Shown: positions 6,874-13,966 of the stretch, in pieces | How positions within the stretch are numbered: the stretch's first letter is position 1 | Layout: each line of letters starts with the position of its first letter | Origin: an uncultured Pseudogracilibacillus sp. | Lineage (GTDB): Bacteria; Bacillota; Bacilli; Bacillales; Amphibacillaceae | Direction of reading: 5' to 3' | Assembly: GCA_937960785.1 (NCBI GenBank) | Contig: CALGOZ010000052.1 | Location: 1-15,002 of the forward strand | Length of the DNA: 15,002 nt | Notes under the pieces: generated by a model | Told to the model about the DNA's origin: nothing | The model's input: the letters and a program-made list of their open reading frames with translations, nothing else | The model's database searches: none | Program-made: the position numbers and the translations under genes

Positions 6874-8083
6874 ATTATTTCAAAGCAAATGGTTCATTCG
6901 AATCATTTCACTGCTGTTTGCAATTATATTGTATCTATTCGTCGCAGTAGAGACGAATGTACATCAAGATGACTCTAGAATACCCATTGGCCCGACCGAT
7001 GATTTGCAAGTACTAGAAGACGTCCCGCTAGGTATTAAAATTGATGCAGACCAATATGTTGTTAGTGGAGTGCCGGAATATGTGACCGTAACTCTTGAAG
7101 GAAGAACGAGCATTTTAACACCGATTGTGCGCCAACTAAACTTTAACGTGTTTGTTGACTTACGGGATCTATCTGAAGGTGAACATGTTGTCGAAGTAGA
7201 ATATGAAAATTTACCAGACAACGTCACAGCCTATATTGAACCTAAGACGATTGAGGTGACAATCGAAAGACGGACGACGAAGGAATTCCCTGTAGAGGTA
7301 GAAATTATTAACGAAGCCCAGTTGCCAACGGGTTATGAAATTGGAACACCGGAAGTAAATCCAGAAACGGTAACGCTCGTAAGTTCAGAAGAAGTAATTG
7401 AGCAAGTAGCGATGGTCAAAGTATTTATCGACGTTGCAGACTTACGTGAACCGATTCGTAATCGAGAATTACCTGTCAGCGTATATGATGCCCAAGGGAA
7501 CGATTTAAACGTTCGTATCGAGCCAGAAAGTGTCACCGTATCGCTACCGGTTGAACGACCGAGTAAAAAAGTCTCTCTATCAATCGAAACGGAAGGATCT
7601 TTACAAAAGGATTTAGAAATCGATTCAATCGTAGCGATGGAGGAAATCGAGATTTTTGGTAAACGGGCAGTTTTAGAACAAATAGATGAAGTAAAGACTA
7701 AACCATTAGACTTAAGCGAAGTAACAAAATCCGACACATACAAACTTGATTTAGATTTACCAGAAGGTACGATAGCAAATAATGATTTTGTGGAAATACA
7801 AGTAAACATCATTAAGAAAAAAGAATTTAAAAATATAACGATTGATAGTGAAGCTGATGACGAATTAGAGTACTCAATTGTTGAACCAGAAGATGGAGTT
7901 TTAAACGTACAAGCCTTCGGTTTAGATCATCAAATAAACCGTTTAAAGAAAGCTGATATAAAAGCCTTCGTTACATTAAACGATTTAACTGAAGGTAGAC
8001 ATAAAGTAAATGTAAATGTAGAAGGCCCTGAAGGAATTACACTAGAACCAAATATTGAATCCGTAACGGTAATGGTTCAATAA
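6866..8083 (+). CDS. cdaR: CdaA regulatory protein CdaR (YbbR-domain protein)
   Basis: Single-pass membrane protein that binds CdaA and modulates c-di-AMP synthesis. One N-terminal membrane segment or uncleaved signal anchor (residues about 10-28, IRIISLLFAIILYLFVAV) is followed by an extracytoplasmic part. That part looks like four YbbR-type beta-rich repeats, roughly 50-135, 140-230, 235-315 and 320-405. Each carries the recurring pattern of VTVTLEG, VEVTIERR, VTVSLPVE or VTVMVQ at its end. The repeat boundaries are estimates by eye. Its 405 residues are shorter than B. subtilis CdaR (about 480) and longer than S. aureus YbbR (about 310), consistent with a variable-length family. The ribosome site GGAGGGGG (6851-6858) lies inside cdaA, 7 bases before ATG 6866. 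Confidence 0.9.
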   Translation: MDKLFQSKWFIRIISLLFAIILYLFVAVETNVHQDDSRIPIGPTDDLQVLEDVPLGIKIDADQYVVSGVPEYVTVTLEGRTSILTPIVRQLNFNVFVDLRDLSEGEHVVEVEYENLPDNVTAYIEPKTIEVTIERRTTKEFPVEVEIINEAQLPTGYEIGTPEVNPETVTLVSSEEVIEQVAMVKVFIDVADLREPIRNRELPVSVYDAQGNDLNVRIEPESVTVSLPVERPSKKVSLSIETEGSLQKDLEIDSIVAMEEIEIFGKRAVLEQIDEVKTKPLDLSEVTKSDTYKLDLDLPEGTIANNDFVEIQVNIIKKKEFKNITIDSEADDELEYSIVEPEDGVLNVQAFGLDHQINRLKKADIKAFVTLNDLTEGRHKVNVNVEGPEGITLEPNIESVTVMVQ

Positions 8084-8123
8084 TCGTAGAGGTCTTTTAT
8101 AGTTTTAAAAGGAGTTGTATACG

Positions 8124-9464
8124 TTGGGTAAATATTTTGGAACAGATGGTATTAGAGGCGTTGCAAATGACACTCTAACCCCTGAAGTTGCATTCAAATT
8201 GGGACGAATTGGTGGAGCGTTATATGCTCAAAATGATCAGAGAGCGAAAGTTTTAATCGGACGTGATACTCGTTTATCTGGTCCGATGTTCGAAGGGGCG
8301 TTAGTTGCTGGATTACTGTCGAGCGGTGCAGAAGTAATGCGTCTAGGAGTTATTACAACCCCTGGAGTTGCCTACTTAACAAAAGTAATGGGAGCAGATA
8401 TGGGCATTATGATCTCAGCCTCCCATAATCCATTTGAAGATAACGGGATTAAAATATTCGGTCCCAATGGTTATAAATTATCCGATGAAGATGAAGCGAA
8501 GATTGAACAATTAATGGATCAGACGGAAGATGCTTTATCACGTCCTGTTGGAGAAGGTATCGGAACAATTAGTAATTACTATGAAGGTTCACAAAAATAT
8601 TTATCCTATTTACAAGAAACGGTCGATAATAGTTTTGAATCGTTTCATGTCGGTTTGGACTGTGCTAATGGAGCAACAGCTAGTTTAGCTGCTCATTTAT
8701 TTGCAGATTTAGAGGCAGAAACCTATGTCATCGGAAACAATCCGAACGGTACAAACATAAATGACGGATGTGGTTCAAACAGTCCCGAGAAATTACAACA
8801 ATTAGTGCTTGAAAAAGAGTTAGATGTGGGCTTATCCTTCGACGGAGATGGGGATCGTTTAATCGCTGTAGACGAAAAGGGTAATATCGTCGATGGTGAC
8901 CAAATTATGTATATTTGCGCTACTTATCTAAAGGAACAAAATCGTCTTCCTAATAAGACTGTCGTCGCTACAGTAATGAGTAATCTCGGCTTTTACCGTG
9001 CATTGGAGGAAAAAGGGATTGAAGTAATAACAGCGAATGTAGGTGATCGATACGTCCTTGAGAAAATGCTTGAAGGTGACTTTATGTTAGGTGGAGAACA
9101 GTCTGGTCATATTATTTTCCGTGAACATTCGACAAGTGGCGACGGTATGTTAACAGGAATTCAGTTATTGCATATTATGAAGGAAACTGGTAAACCCTTG
9201 TCAGTCTTAGCAAGTGAAATGCCAGTCTATCCTCAAGTGTTAAAAAACGTCAACGTAATAGATAAAGAACAAGTAATGCAGGATGAACGCTTACAAGCAA
9301 AGATTAAAGATGTAGAAACCCATTTGGCAAATTCCGGTAGAGTCCTCGTTCGTCCATCAGGAACTGAATCATTAATTCGCGTTATGATTGAAGCGGAAAC
9401 AGAAGAATTATGTAATAAATATGCCTCGGAATTAGTCGAGGTAATAAAAGAAATTACTAGCTAA
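8124..9464 (+). CDS. glmM: Phosphoglucosamine mutase GlmM
   Basis: Converts glucosamine-6-phosphate to glucosamine-1-phosphate on the way to UDP-GlcNAc and peptidoglycan; in Bacilli it also binds and inhibits CdaA. I choose TTG 8124. It gives the family N-terminus MGKYFGTDGIRGVAN and stands 9 bases after AAAAGGAG (8107-8114), whereas the in-frame TTG at 8115 abuts that site. The resulting 446 residues match the usual 448 or so. Motifs are ISASHNPFEDNG with the phosphoserine at about Ser100, metal loop FDGDGDR (239-245), sugar loop GGEQSGH (323-329) and phosphate-binding RPSGTES (410-416). It lies 40 bases after cdaR with no terminator between them. glmS and a glmS ribozyme are not in this window. 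Confidence 0.95.
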   Translation: MGKYFGTDGIRGVANDTLTPEVAFKLGRIGGALYAQNDQRAKVLIGRDTRLSGPMFEGALVAGLLSSGAEVMRLGVITTPGVAYLTKVMGADMGIMISASHNPFEDNGIKIFGPNGYKLSDEDEAKIEQLMDQTEDALSRPVGEGIGTISNYYEGSQKYLSYLQETVDNSFESFHVGLDCANGATASLAAHLFADLEAETYVIGNNPNGTNINDGCGSNSPEKLQQLVLEKELDVGLSFDGDGDRLIAVDEKGNIVDGDQIMYICATYLKEQNRLPNKTVVATVMSNLGFYRALEEKGIEVITANVGDRYVLEKMLEGDFMLGGEQSGHIIFREHSTSGDGMLTGIQLLHIMKETGKPLSVLASEMPVYPQVLKNVNVIDKEQVMQDERLQAKIKDVETHLANSGRVLVRPSGTESLIRVMIEAETEELCNKYASELVEVIKEITS

Positions 9465-9513
9465 GTATGCAAATCCAACACATTATAAAATACTTAATAC
9501 GAGAGGTTTTACT

Positions 9514-10113
9514 ATGTATAGATTAGCGTATTACGTTGTAAAATTTGTTCTAAGTTTGTTTGGTCGGTTAAAAGTATTCGGCAAAGAAAAACTTCCCGAG
9601 GAAAAAGGCTACGTCCTCGCTTGTACCCATACCGGTTGGATAGATATTTTATGGTTAGGAATAGCTGTTTATCCTATTCGTGTTCATTATATGGCGAAAA
9701 AAGAACTCTTTAGCAATGGTTTTTTACGTTGGTTAATGACAGGCTTAAACGCCTTTCCCGTCGATCGGGAAAATCCAGGCCCAAGTTCAATTAAAATACC
9801 TCGACAGCTAATCAAAGAAAATAAAGTAGTCGGTATTTTTCCTAGTGGCACGAGAACGACGGAAGATGTACCGCTAAAACGAGGAGCCGTTACCATTGCG
9901 ATTCATTCCAAGTCTCCAATCGTTCCCGCAGCATACATAGGGCCGAACAATTTTAAAGAAATGCTACAACGTAAAAAGCCCCGCATTATTATAGGCGAGC
10001 CTTTATATGTAGATTCATCCTTATCTCGCCGAGAAGGGTTAGAAGATTTAGCCGAACGTCTCGACCAATCATTGCGACAGCTTCAAGAACAACTTCGGGA
10101 AAAGACAAACTAG
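9514..10113 (+). CDS. plsC: 1-acyl-sn-glycerol-3-phosphate acyltransferase (PlsC family)
   Basis: Probably acylates lysophosphatidic acid to phosphatidic acid, the second acylation in phospholipid synthesis, at the inner face of the membrane. The 199 residues are typical of Bacillales PlsC. Block I is the catalytic HX4D, HTGWID (39-44); block II is FPVDRENP (81-88); block III is IFPSGTRT (108-115); block IV is IVPAAYIGP (136-144). Block III has Ser where most family members have Glu (FPEGTRS). A hydrophobic N-terminus (4-18) and the segment ILWLGIAVYPI (45-55) suggest membrane association. The ribosome site is GAGAGG (9501-9506), 7 bases from ATG 9514. It lies 49 bases after glmM with no terminator between, so it is probably in the same transcript. 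Specificity is inferred from the family only. Confidence 0.85.
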   Translation: MYRLAYYVVKFVLSLFGRLKVFGKEKLPEEKGYVLACTHTGWIDILWLGIAVYPIRVHYMAKKELFSNGFLRWLMTGLNAFPVDRENPGPSSIKIPRQLIKENKVVGIFPSGTRTTEDVPLKRGAVTIAIHSKSPIVPAAYIGPNNFKEMLQRKKPRIIIGEPLYVDSSLSRREGLEDLAERLDQSLRQLQEQLREKTN

Positions 10114-10137
10114 TTAAATATTAAGAAAGCGTTAAAA

Positions 10138-10189
10138 CATACAGCCAACTAATTTGGAAGGATGGACTAAGTTAATCCATTGGTGTATG
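10138..10189 (+). other. Folded RNA segment between plsC and its terminator
   Basis: CATACAgCCAA (10138-10148) pairs with TTGGTGTATG (10180-10189) in a 10-bp stem with one bulged G. Inside it ATGGA/TCCAT (10162-10166/10176-10180) forms a second hairpin, sharing one base with the outer stem. An unpaired purine-rich strand (TTTGGAAGG) links them. It lies 24 bases after the plsC stop and about 40 before the terminator. It resembles no riboswitch I can name. It may be a structured 3' UTR or a remnant of a leader. Confidence 0.35.
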
Positions 10190-10230
10190 AATGAAAGAAA
10201 TACATAAAAAGTTAAATCTTGATGATACAG

Positions 10231-10267
10231 AAGATACGGGAGAAGATGCTCGTATCTTTTTTATTTT
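10231..10267 (+). terminator. Intrinsic terminator of the cdaA-plsC transcript
   Basis: AAGATACGGG (10231-10240) and CTCGTATCTT (10249-10258) form a 10-bp stem with one G-U pair and the loop AGAAGATG, followed by TTTTATTTT. It lies about 118 bases after plsC. Confidence 0.8.
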
Positions 10268-10662
10268 CTAGTAGAACATACCGTCAAAAATGTTAGTTAT
10301 TTTACGAAATTTAAAGTGTCTACATAAACACTAGGTTTTTGCTTAATTCAACATGCAAGTGGAGACTTTTCCCTTATGCACTTTCTAACTTCTGGCTTTC
10401 GACAAGCTACGAGTTTATCATGATAATTCCTAAAAATAAACTTAATTTAGCAAAATGAACTATTTTATGACAGAAGAAAAAAGAATTTGAATCGAAACTT
10501 AGCTCATCGTTATACACTGATTTTATGTTGCATTAATTATTGTTAGTCTATCCCTAAGTTCATCGATGAATAAAAAGTGATTGCCATCTAGTTTAGCGTT
10601 CATTTTCACTATATTTCTATTTTTTCTTTAATAAAAAGTACTTATCTCGTCAAATTTTCTAG
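10268..10662. other. Long intergenic stretch without a recognisable gene
   Basis: About 395 bases between the plsC terminator and the glpK promoter hold no open frame with a ribosome site on either strand and no tRNA or rRNA. Small features seen are AGTGT/ACACT (10315-10319/10328-10332), a 5-bp hairpin near a T-run; the 12-base palindrome TTATCATGATAA (10415-10426); and a high A/T content from 10427 on. None suggests a clear function. A decayed gene or repeat cannot be ruled out by eye. Confidence 0.5.
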
Positions 10663-10692
10663 TTGCGATAAATGAAGTGTACTTGTTAAAAT
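10663..10692 (+). promoter_or_regulatory. Candidate sigma-A promoter of glpK
   Basis: TTGCGA (10663-10668), an 18-base spacer, then TAAAAT (10687-10692), preceded by TGT in extended -10 position. Matches are 4/6 and 5/6. Transcription would start near 10699, immediately before the cre box. There is no terminator or GlpP-type antiterminator hairpin between this promoter and the gene. Confidence 0.55.
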
Positions 10693-10700
10693 GAAAATAA

Positions 10701-10714
10701 TGAAAACGTTGTAA
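10701..10714 (+). promoter_or_regulatory. cre box (CcpA operator) before glpK
   Basis: TGAAAACGTTGTAA matches the cre consensus TGWAANCGNTNWCA at 13 of 14 positions; only the C at position 13 is replaced by A. It sits at about +3 to +16 relative to the predicted glpK start, where bound CcpA/HPr-Ser-P is expected to block transcription. This predicts glucose repression of glycerol use. Confidence 0.75.
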
Positions 10715-10736
10715 AACAGGAAGAAAGGATAAGAGA

Positions 10737-12230
10737 ATGGAAAAGCGATATATATTAGCGATTGACCAGGGAACGACTAGTTCACGGGCAATTTTATTCA
10801 ATAAACAAGGTGAAGTTGTGGGAATTGCCCAGCAAGAGTTCGAACAATTTTTCCCAAAGCCTGGTTGGGTAGAACACGATGCGAATGAAATATGGACATC
10901 GACCCTTGCTTGTATTGCGGAAGTGTTTCGAATTGCAGATGCACAACCTGCTGAAGTAGCAAGTATCGGTATTACAAACCAGCGGGAGACGACAATTGTT
11001 TGGGAAAAAGCTACCGGAAGACCAGTACATAAAGCGATTGTATGGCAGTCCCGTCAGACGGAGAAAATTTGTGAAGAATTACGGACAGCGGGTTATGAGC
11101 AAACTTTCCGCGACAAAACAGGTCTCTTAATCGACCCCTATTTTTCAGGCACGAAAGTGAAATGGATCTTAGACAATGTACCAGGAACAAGGGAAAAGGC
11201 AGAAAAAGGCGAACTCCTTTTTGGTACCGTCGATACATGGCTTATTTACCGCCTTTCAGGAGGCAAGGTGCATGTCACCGATTACTCCAACGCATCCCGT
11301 ACTTTAATGTATAATATTTACGATTTAGATTGGGATGAAGAGCTGTTAGAAATCTTGAATGTGCCACGCTCGATGCTTCCGGAGGTACGTTCTTCCTCAG
11401 AAGTATATGCCGAAACAGTAAGCCATCATTTCTTTGGCTATGAAGTGCCGATTTCAGGAATTGCAGGTGACCAACAGGCAGCCCTTTTTGGTCAAGCATG
11501 CTTCGAACAAGGTATGGCAAAAAACACCTATGGAACTGGTTGTTTTATGCTGATGAATACAGGTTCGCAAGCGGTTAAATCTAAGAATGGCCTTTTAACG
11601 ACAATAGCCTGGGGACTCGACGGGAAGGTGGAATACGCTCTAGAAGGAAGTGTATTTATCGCTGGTTCTGCAATTCAGTGGCTTCGTGACGGTTTAAGGA
11701 TGATTGAGACTTCCGCTGAAAGTGAACAACATGCTTTAAACGTTTCCTCAACTGATGGTGTCTATATGGTACCTGCTTTTGTTGGTTTAGGAACACCTTA
11801 TTGGGACAGTGATGCTAGAGGGGCAATTTTCGGTTTAACCCGAGGGACAACGAAAGATCATTTCGTCCGCGCCACACTAGAGTCACTCGCCTACCAGTCG
11901 AAAGATGTATTAGATGCAATGGTGCTTGATTCAGCAATCGATTTAACCTCTTTAAGAGTAGACGGGGGCGCTGTGAGCAATGATTTTTTAATGCAATTTC
12001 AAAGTGATTTACTAGGTGTTCCAGTAGATCGGCCTATTATTCAAGAAACAACCGCATTAGGCGCTGCATATTTGGCAGGATTGGCAGTAGATTTTTGGCA
12101 AGGTAAAGAAGAGATTACTGAATTATGGAAAAAAGATGCAACTTTTACTCCGAAAATGAACGAAAAAGAGCGAAATAAATTATACACCGGTTGGCAAAAG
12201 GCAGTCGAAGCGACACGAGCTTTTAAATAG
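10737..12230 (+). CDS. glpK: Glycerol kinase
   Basis: Phosphorylates glycerol to sn-glycerol-3-phosphate, the entry to glycerol catabolism and a phospholipid precursor. This is an FGGY-family kinase of 497 residues, the normal length. Visible motifs are DQGTTSSRAILF (10-21, phosphate loop), NQRETTIVW (81-89), GTVDTWLIYRLSGG (163-176), GIAGDQQAALFGQ (241-253) with catalytic Asp245, the FGGY-type GTPYWDSDARGAIFGLTRG (352-370), and RVDGGAVSNDFLMQFQSD (407-424, adenosine site). VSHHFFGYEVP (228-238) carries the histidine (His230/231) that PTS HPr phosphorylates in Gram-positive GlpK (His232 in enterococci), so PTS activation is expected. ATG 10737 follows AAAGGA by 7 bases. glpF and glpD are not adjacent. 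No terminator separates it from dhaL. Confidence 0.96.
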   Translation: MEKRYILAIDQGTTSSRAILFNKQGEVVGIAQQEFEQFFPKPGWVEHDANEIWTSTLACIAEVFRIADAQPAEVASIGITNQRETTIVWEKATGRPVHKAIVWQSRQTEKICEELRTAGYEQTFRDKTGLLIDPYFSGTKVKWILDNVPGTREKAEKGELLFGTVDTWLIYRLSGGKVHVTDYSNASRTLMYNIYDLDWDEELLEILNVPRSMLPEVRSSSEVYAETVSHHFFGYEVPISGIAGDQQAALFGQACFEQGMAKNTYGTGCFMLMNTGSQAVKSKNGLLTTIAWGLDGKVEYALEGSVFIAGSAIQWLRDGLRMIETSAESEQHALNVSSTDGVYMVPAFVGLGTPYWDSDARGAIFGLTRGTTKDHFVRATLESLAYQSKDVLDAMVLDSAIDLTSLRVDGGAVSNDFLMQFQSDLLGVPVDRPIIQETTALGAAYLAGLAVDFWQGKEEITELWKKDATFTPKMNEKERNKLYTGWQKAVEATRAFK

Positions 12231-12272
12231 AAGAGAAAGTAACCAAAGCTTAAACTTCAAAAACCGAAATCA

Positions 12273-12301
12273 TTTACAATCTAATAAAAACTATGTAAAA
12301 T
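12273..12301 (+). promoter_or_regulatory. Sigma-A promoter for dhaL-dhaM
   Basis: TTTACA (12273-12278), a 17-base spacer and TAAAAT (12296-12301) each match consensus at 5/6. The predicted start is near 12308, about 60 bases before the dhaL ATG. It gives dhaLM its own transcription in addition to any readthrough from glpK. Confidence 0.6.
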
Positions 12302-12367
12302 AATGCTTGTTCCTATTAGAAAACGTATCTATAACCATCGTTTAAATGATTGCTAGGAGGCCGGCGA

Positions 12368-13015
12368 ATGGATTTTCAAGCAGAGGACGCCATAAATTGG
12401 TTTTCGAAAATGACTAATAAAGTAGTGATAAATAAACAATATTTAACAGCCCTCGATACACAAATCGGCGATGGAGATCATGGCGACAATATTGCAAAAG
12501 GTTTTACTGCCGTGTCTAAGCTTTTGCATCATGCGAAAAAGGAAGATATCACAACTACTGCACAAGTGTTTCGACGCAGTGCGATGGTTTTATTAATGAC
12601 AGTTAGTGGGGCGTCCGGCATATTATATGCAACGGCTTTTTTGCGAATGGCTTCCGTTTTTGAAAAAAAGAATCGAATCGATCACTCAGCGTTCACCGAA
12701 GCGATAAGTGAAGCGGTTGAAGGAATTAAAGAACGGGGTAATGTCGAATACGGTGAAAAAACGTTACTCGATGTTTGGATCGATTTAGTTGAATTATTTC
12801 AAAGCTCGGAGGAATTCCCACAAGCTTCACTAATTGAACAAAGCGCCAGGCGAGCGATGAACAAAACGAAAACATCCATAGCGATGAAAGGAAAGGCAGC
12901 GCTATATGAAGAGCATTCGCTAGGACATATCGACCCAGGTGCTGCTTCTACATATTATTTTTTCGCTTCCTTGGCGGAAGTGTGCGAGGAGAAACAAAAT
13001 GGAAGAATATGTTAA
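12368..13015 (+). CDS. dhaL: Dihydroxyacetone kinase ADP-binding subunit DhaL
   Basis: In the PTS-type dihydroxyacetone kinase, DhaL holds a tightly bound ADP that DhaM rephosphorylates, and it passes the phosphate to dihydroxyacetone covalently held by DhaK. The 215 residues match the family (about 195-212). Motifs are LDTQIGDGDHGDNI (29-42, the three Mg-binding aspartates), SGASGILYATAFLR (about 80-93), GNVEYGEKTLLDVW (about 118-131) and GHIDPGAAS (near the end). Compared with E. coli DhaL, GGASGPL is SGASGIL and the GRASYLGERS stretch is GKAALYEEHS, so the nucleotide site is somewhat divergent. ATG 12368 lies 7 bases after CTAGGAGG; an in-frame TTG at 12350 precedes that site and is rejected. 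The 3' end overlaps dhaM by 17 bases. No dhaK lies beside it. Confidence 0.85.
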   Translation: MDFQAEDAINWFSKMTNKVVINKQYLTALDTQIGDGDHGDNIAKGFTAVSKLLHHAKKEDITTTAQVFRRSAMVLLMTVSGASGILYATAFLRMASVFEKKNRIDHSAFTEAISEAVEGIKERGNVEYGEKTLLDVWIDLVELFQSSEEFPQASLIEQSARRAMNKTKTSIAMKGKAALYEEHSLGHIDPGAASTYYFFASLAEVCEEKQNGRIC

Positions 13016-13394
13016 TCTTATGCTTATTTCCCATAGTAGAGAAGTAGCTAACGGTCTAAAGGAGATGATCGAACAAGTTGCTACCAATATTAAAGTCGTT
13101 GCCATTGGTGGTACAGCAAACGGAGAGATTGGCACTGATGTAGCCACAATTTGCAAGGCGCTAGAAGAGATTGAAGAAGAGGGTTCGACGCTTATTTTTT
13201 ACGACATAGGTAGCGCAAAAATGAATGCAAGCTTAGCTCTAGAATTAAAAGAGCTACCGGATGTTGAAATCGTCGAAGCTCCACTTGTAGAAGGCTCATA
13301 TTTAGCAGCGGTAAAAGCAAGTATCGGAAAATCAGCCCAAGATATAAAACAAAAGCTAGAACAATATTTCCCTAACTTTTTCCAAGATATGTAG
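12999..13394 (+). CDS. dhaM: PTS-dependent dihydroxyacetone kinase phosphotransferase subunit DhaM
   Basis: Accepts phosphate from PTS HPr and rephosphorylates the ADP bound in DhaL. The 131-residue protein is a single mannose-EIIA-like domain, as in other Gram-positive DhaM; the E. coli form is longer, with HPr and EI domains. The active-site histidine is His12 in VNLMLISHSREVANGL. Further family marks are GTANGEIGTDVATI (about 39-52), DIGSAKMNASLALE (about 67-80) and the C-terminal PLVEGSYLAAVKASIG. I choose ATG 12999, 8 bases after GAGGAG (12985-12990), inside the end of dhaL; the same frame is open upstream to 12939, but that part is dhaL out of frame. Coupled translation with dhaL is likely. 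A strong terminator follows. Confidence 0.85.
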   Translation: MEEYVNLMLISHSREVANGLKEMIEQVATNIKVVAIGGTANGEIGTDVATICKALEEIEEEGSTLIFYDIGSAKMNASLALELKELPDVEIVEAPLVEGSYLAAVKASIGKSAQDIKQKLEQYFPNFFQDM

Positions 13395-13408
13395 TAAGTT
13401 TTTAATAG

Positions 13409-13447
13409 AAAAGCGGTGCACTGCTCGAAGCAGTACATCGCTTTTTT
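13409..13447. terminator. Bidirectional terminator between dhaM and queT
   Basis: AAAAGCGGTGCACTGCT (13409-13425) pairs with AGCAGTACATCGCTTTT (13429-13445): a 17-bp stem with one G-U pair, one C-A mismatch and the loop CGA. T-runs lie on the right (CTTTTTTC), and on the minus strand TTTTCTATTAAAAA follows the stem. It lies between two convergent genes, so it probably serves both. Confidence 0.85.
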
Positions 13448-13465
13448 CATTTTATAAAGTTTATC

Positions 13466-13954
13466 TTAAACTAACTTTTCAAAAGGAATTCGTTTAGCTA
13501 ATAAATAAATGATAATAATTGCAACCATCATCGTTATAAACTCACTTATTCCAAGAGTTAACCATAGAAACATAAACCCATCGTCAAGCCCGACGAAGAC
13601 TTTTAACATGTAAGCAATAATAAACATATTAAAGGAGAAGACAAACGAGTTTATAATCATTAGGGTTACTCTGTTTTCAATAAATTTACTCAAGTAAATC
13701 GTAATCCCTAACGATATGACAGTATGTCCCACTCCAAAGATTAAATCAGCTTTCGTCGGTGAAAAGACTAAGTTTGCAATAATAACACCAATCACAATAC
13801 CGTAAAAGTACCTTTTGTTATAGACGACTAAATGGTTAAAAAGTTCAGAAAGTCGAAACTGAATGTTTAAAAAACCAAACGGCGCAACTACGGCAGTGAC
13901 GACGAAATATAATGCACCAACTAGGGCATTGGTGACTAACGTTCTTCCTGTCAT
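13466..13954 (-). CDS. queT: QueT-family queuosine-precursor transporter
   Basis: An integral membrane protein of 162 residues, recognised as the QueT family (formerly DUF988/COG4708), substrate-binding S components of ECF transporters proposed to import preQ1/preQ0-type precursors. Hydrophobic segments lie at about 9-28, 51-64, 71-89, 97-120 and 128-152. The conserved APFGFLNIQFRLSELFNHL stretch (24-42), with the IQFR-SE signature, follows the first segment. The energising ECF proteins are encoded elsewhere. I choose ATG 13954; AAGGAGG (13965-13971) lies 10 bases upstream. The TTG at 13960 is a possible start only 4 bases from that site. It is the only minus-strand gene here, convergent with dhaM and divergent from the hydrolase gene. 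A folded leader directly precedes its ribosome site, suggesting ligand control of translation. Confidence 0.8.
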   Translation of the reverse strand: MTGRTLVTNALVGALYFVVTAVVAPFGFLNIQFRLSELFNHLVVYNKRYFYGIVIGVIIANLVFSPTKADLIFGVGHTVISLGITIYLSKFIENRVTLMIINSFVFSFNMFIIAYMLKVFVGLDDGFMFLWLTLGISEFITMMVAIIIIYLLAKRIPFEKLV

Positions 13955-13966
13955 ATTCAATTTTCC

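Noticed and set aside
7333..7812. 159-residue open frame on the minus strand inside cdaR
   Set aside because: It lies wholly within the well-supported cdaR frame, resembles no known family, and has a serine/threonine-rich composition typical of an antisense shadow.
10114..10260. glmS ribozyme or T-box near glmM/plsC
   Set aside because: The AGCGCC start and core of the glmS ribozyme and the TGGNACCGCG-type T-box bulge are absent.
10191..10271. Small open frame of 26 codons beginning ATGAAAGAAATACAT after plsC
   Set aside because: It has no Shine-Dalgarno site and its second half is the terminator stem and U-tract, so it is most likely fortuitous.
12318..12331. Possible second cre box before dhaL (AGAAAACGTATCTA)
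   Set aside because: Only 10 of 14 consensus positions match, and the right half fails; too weak to list as an operator.
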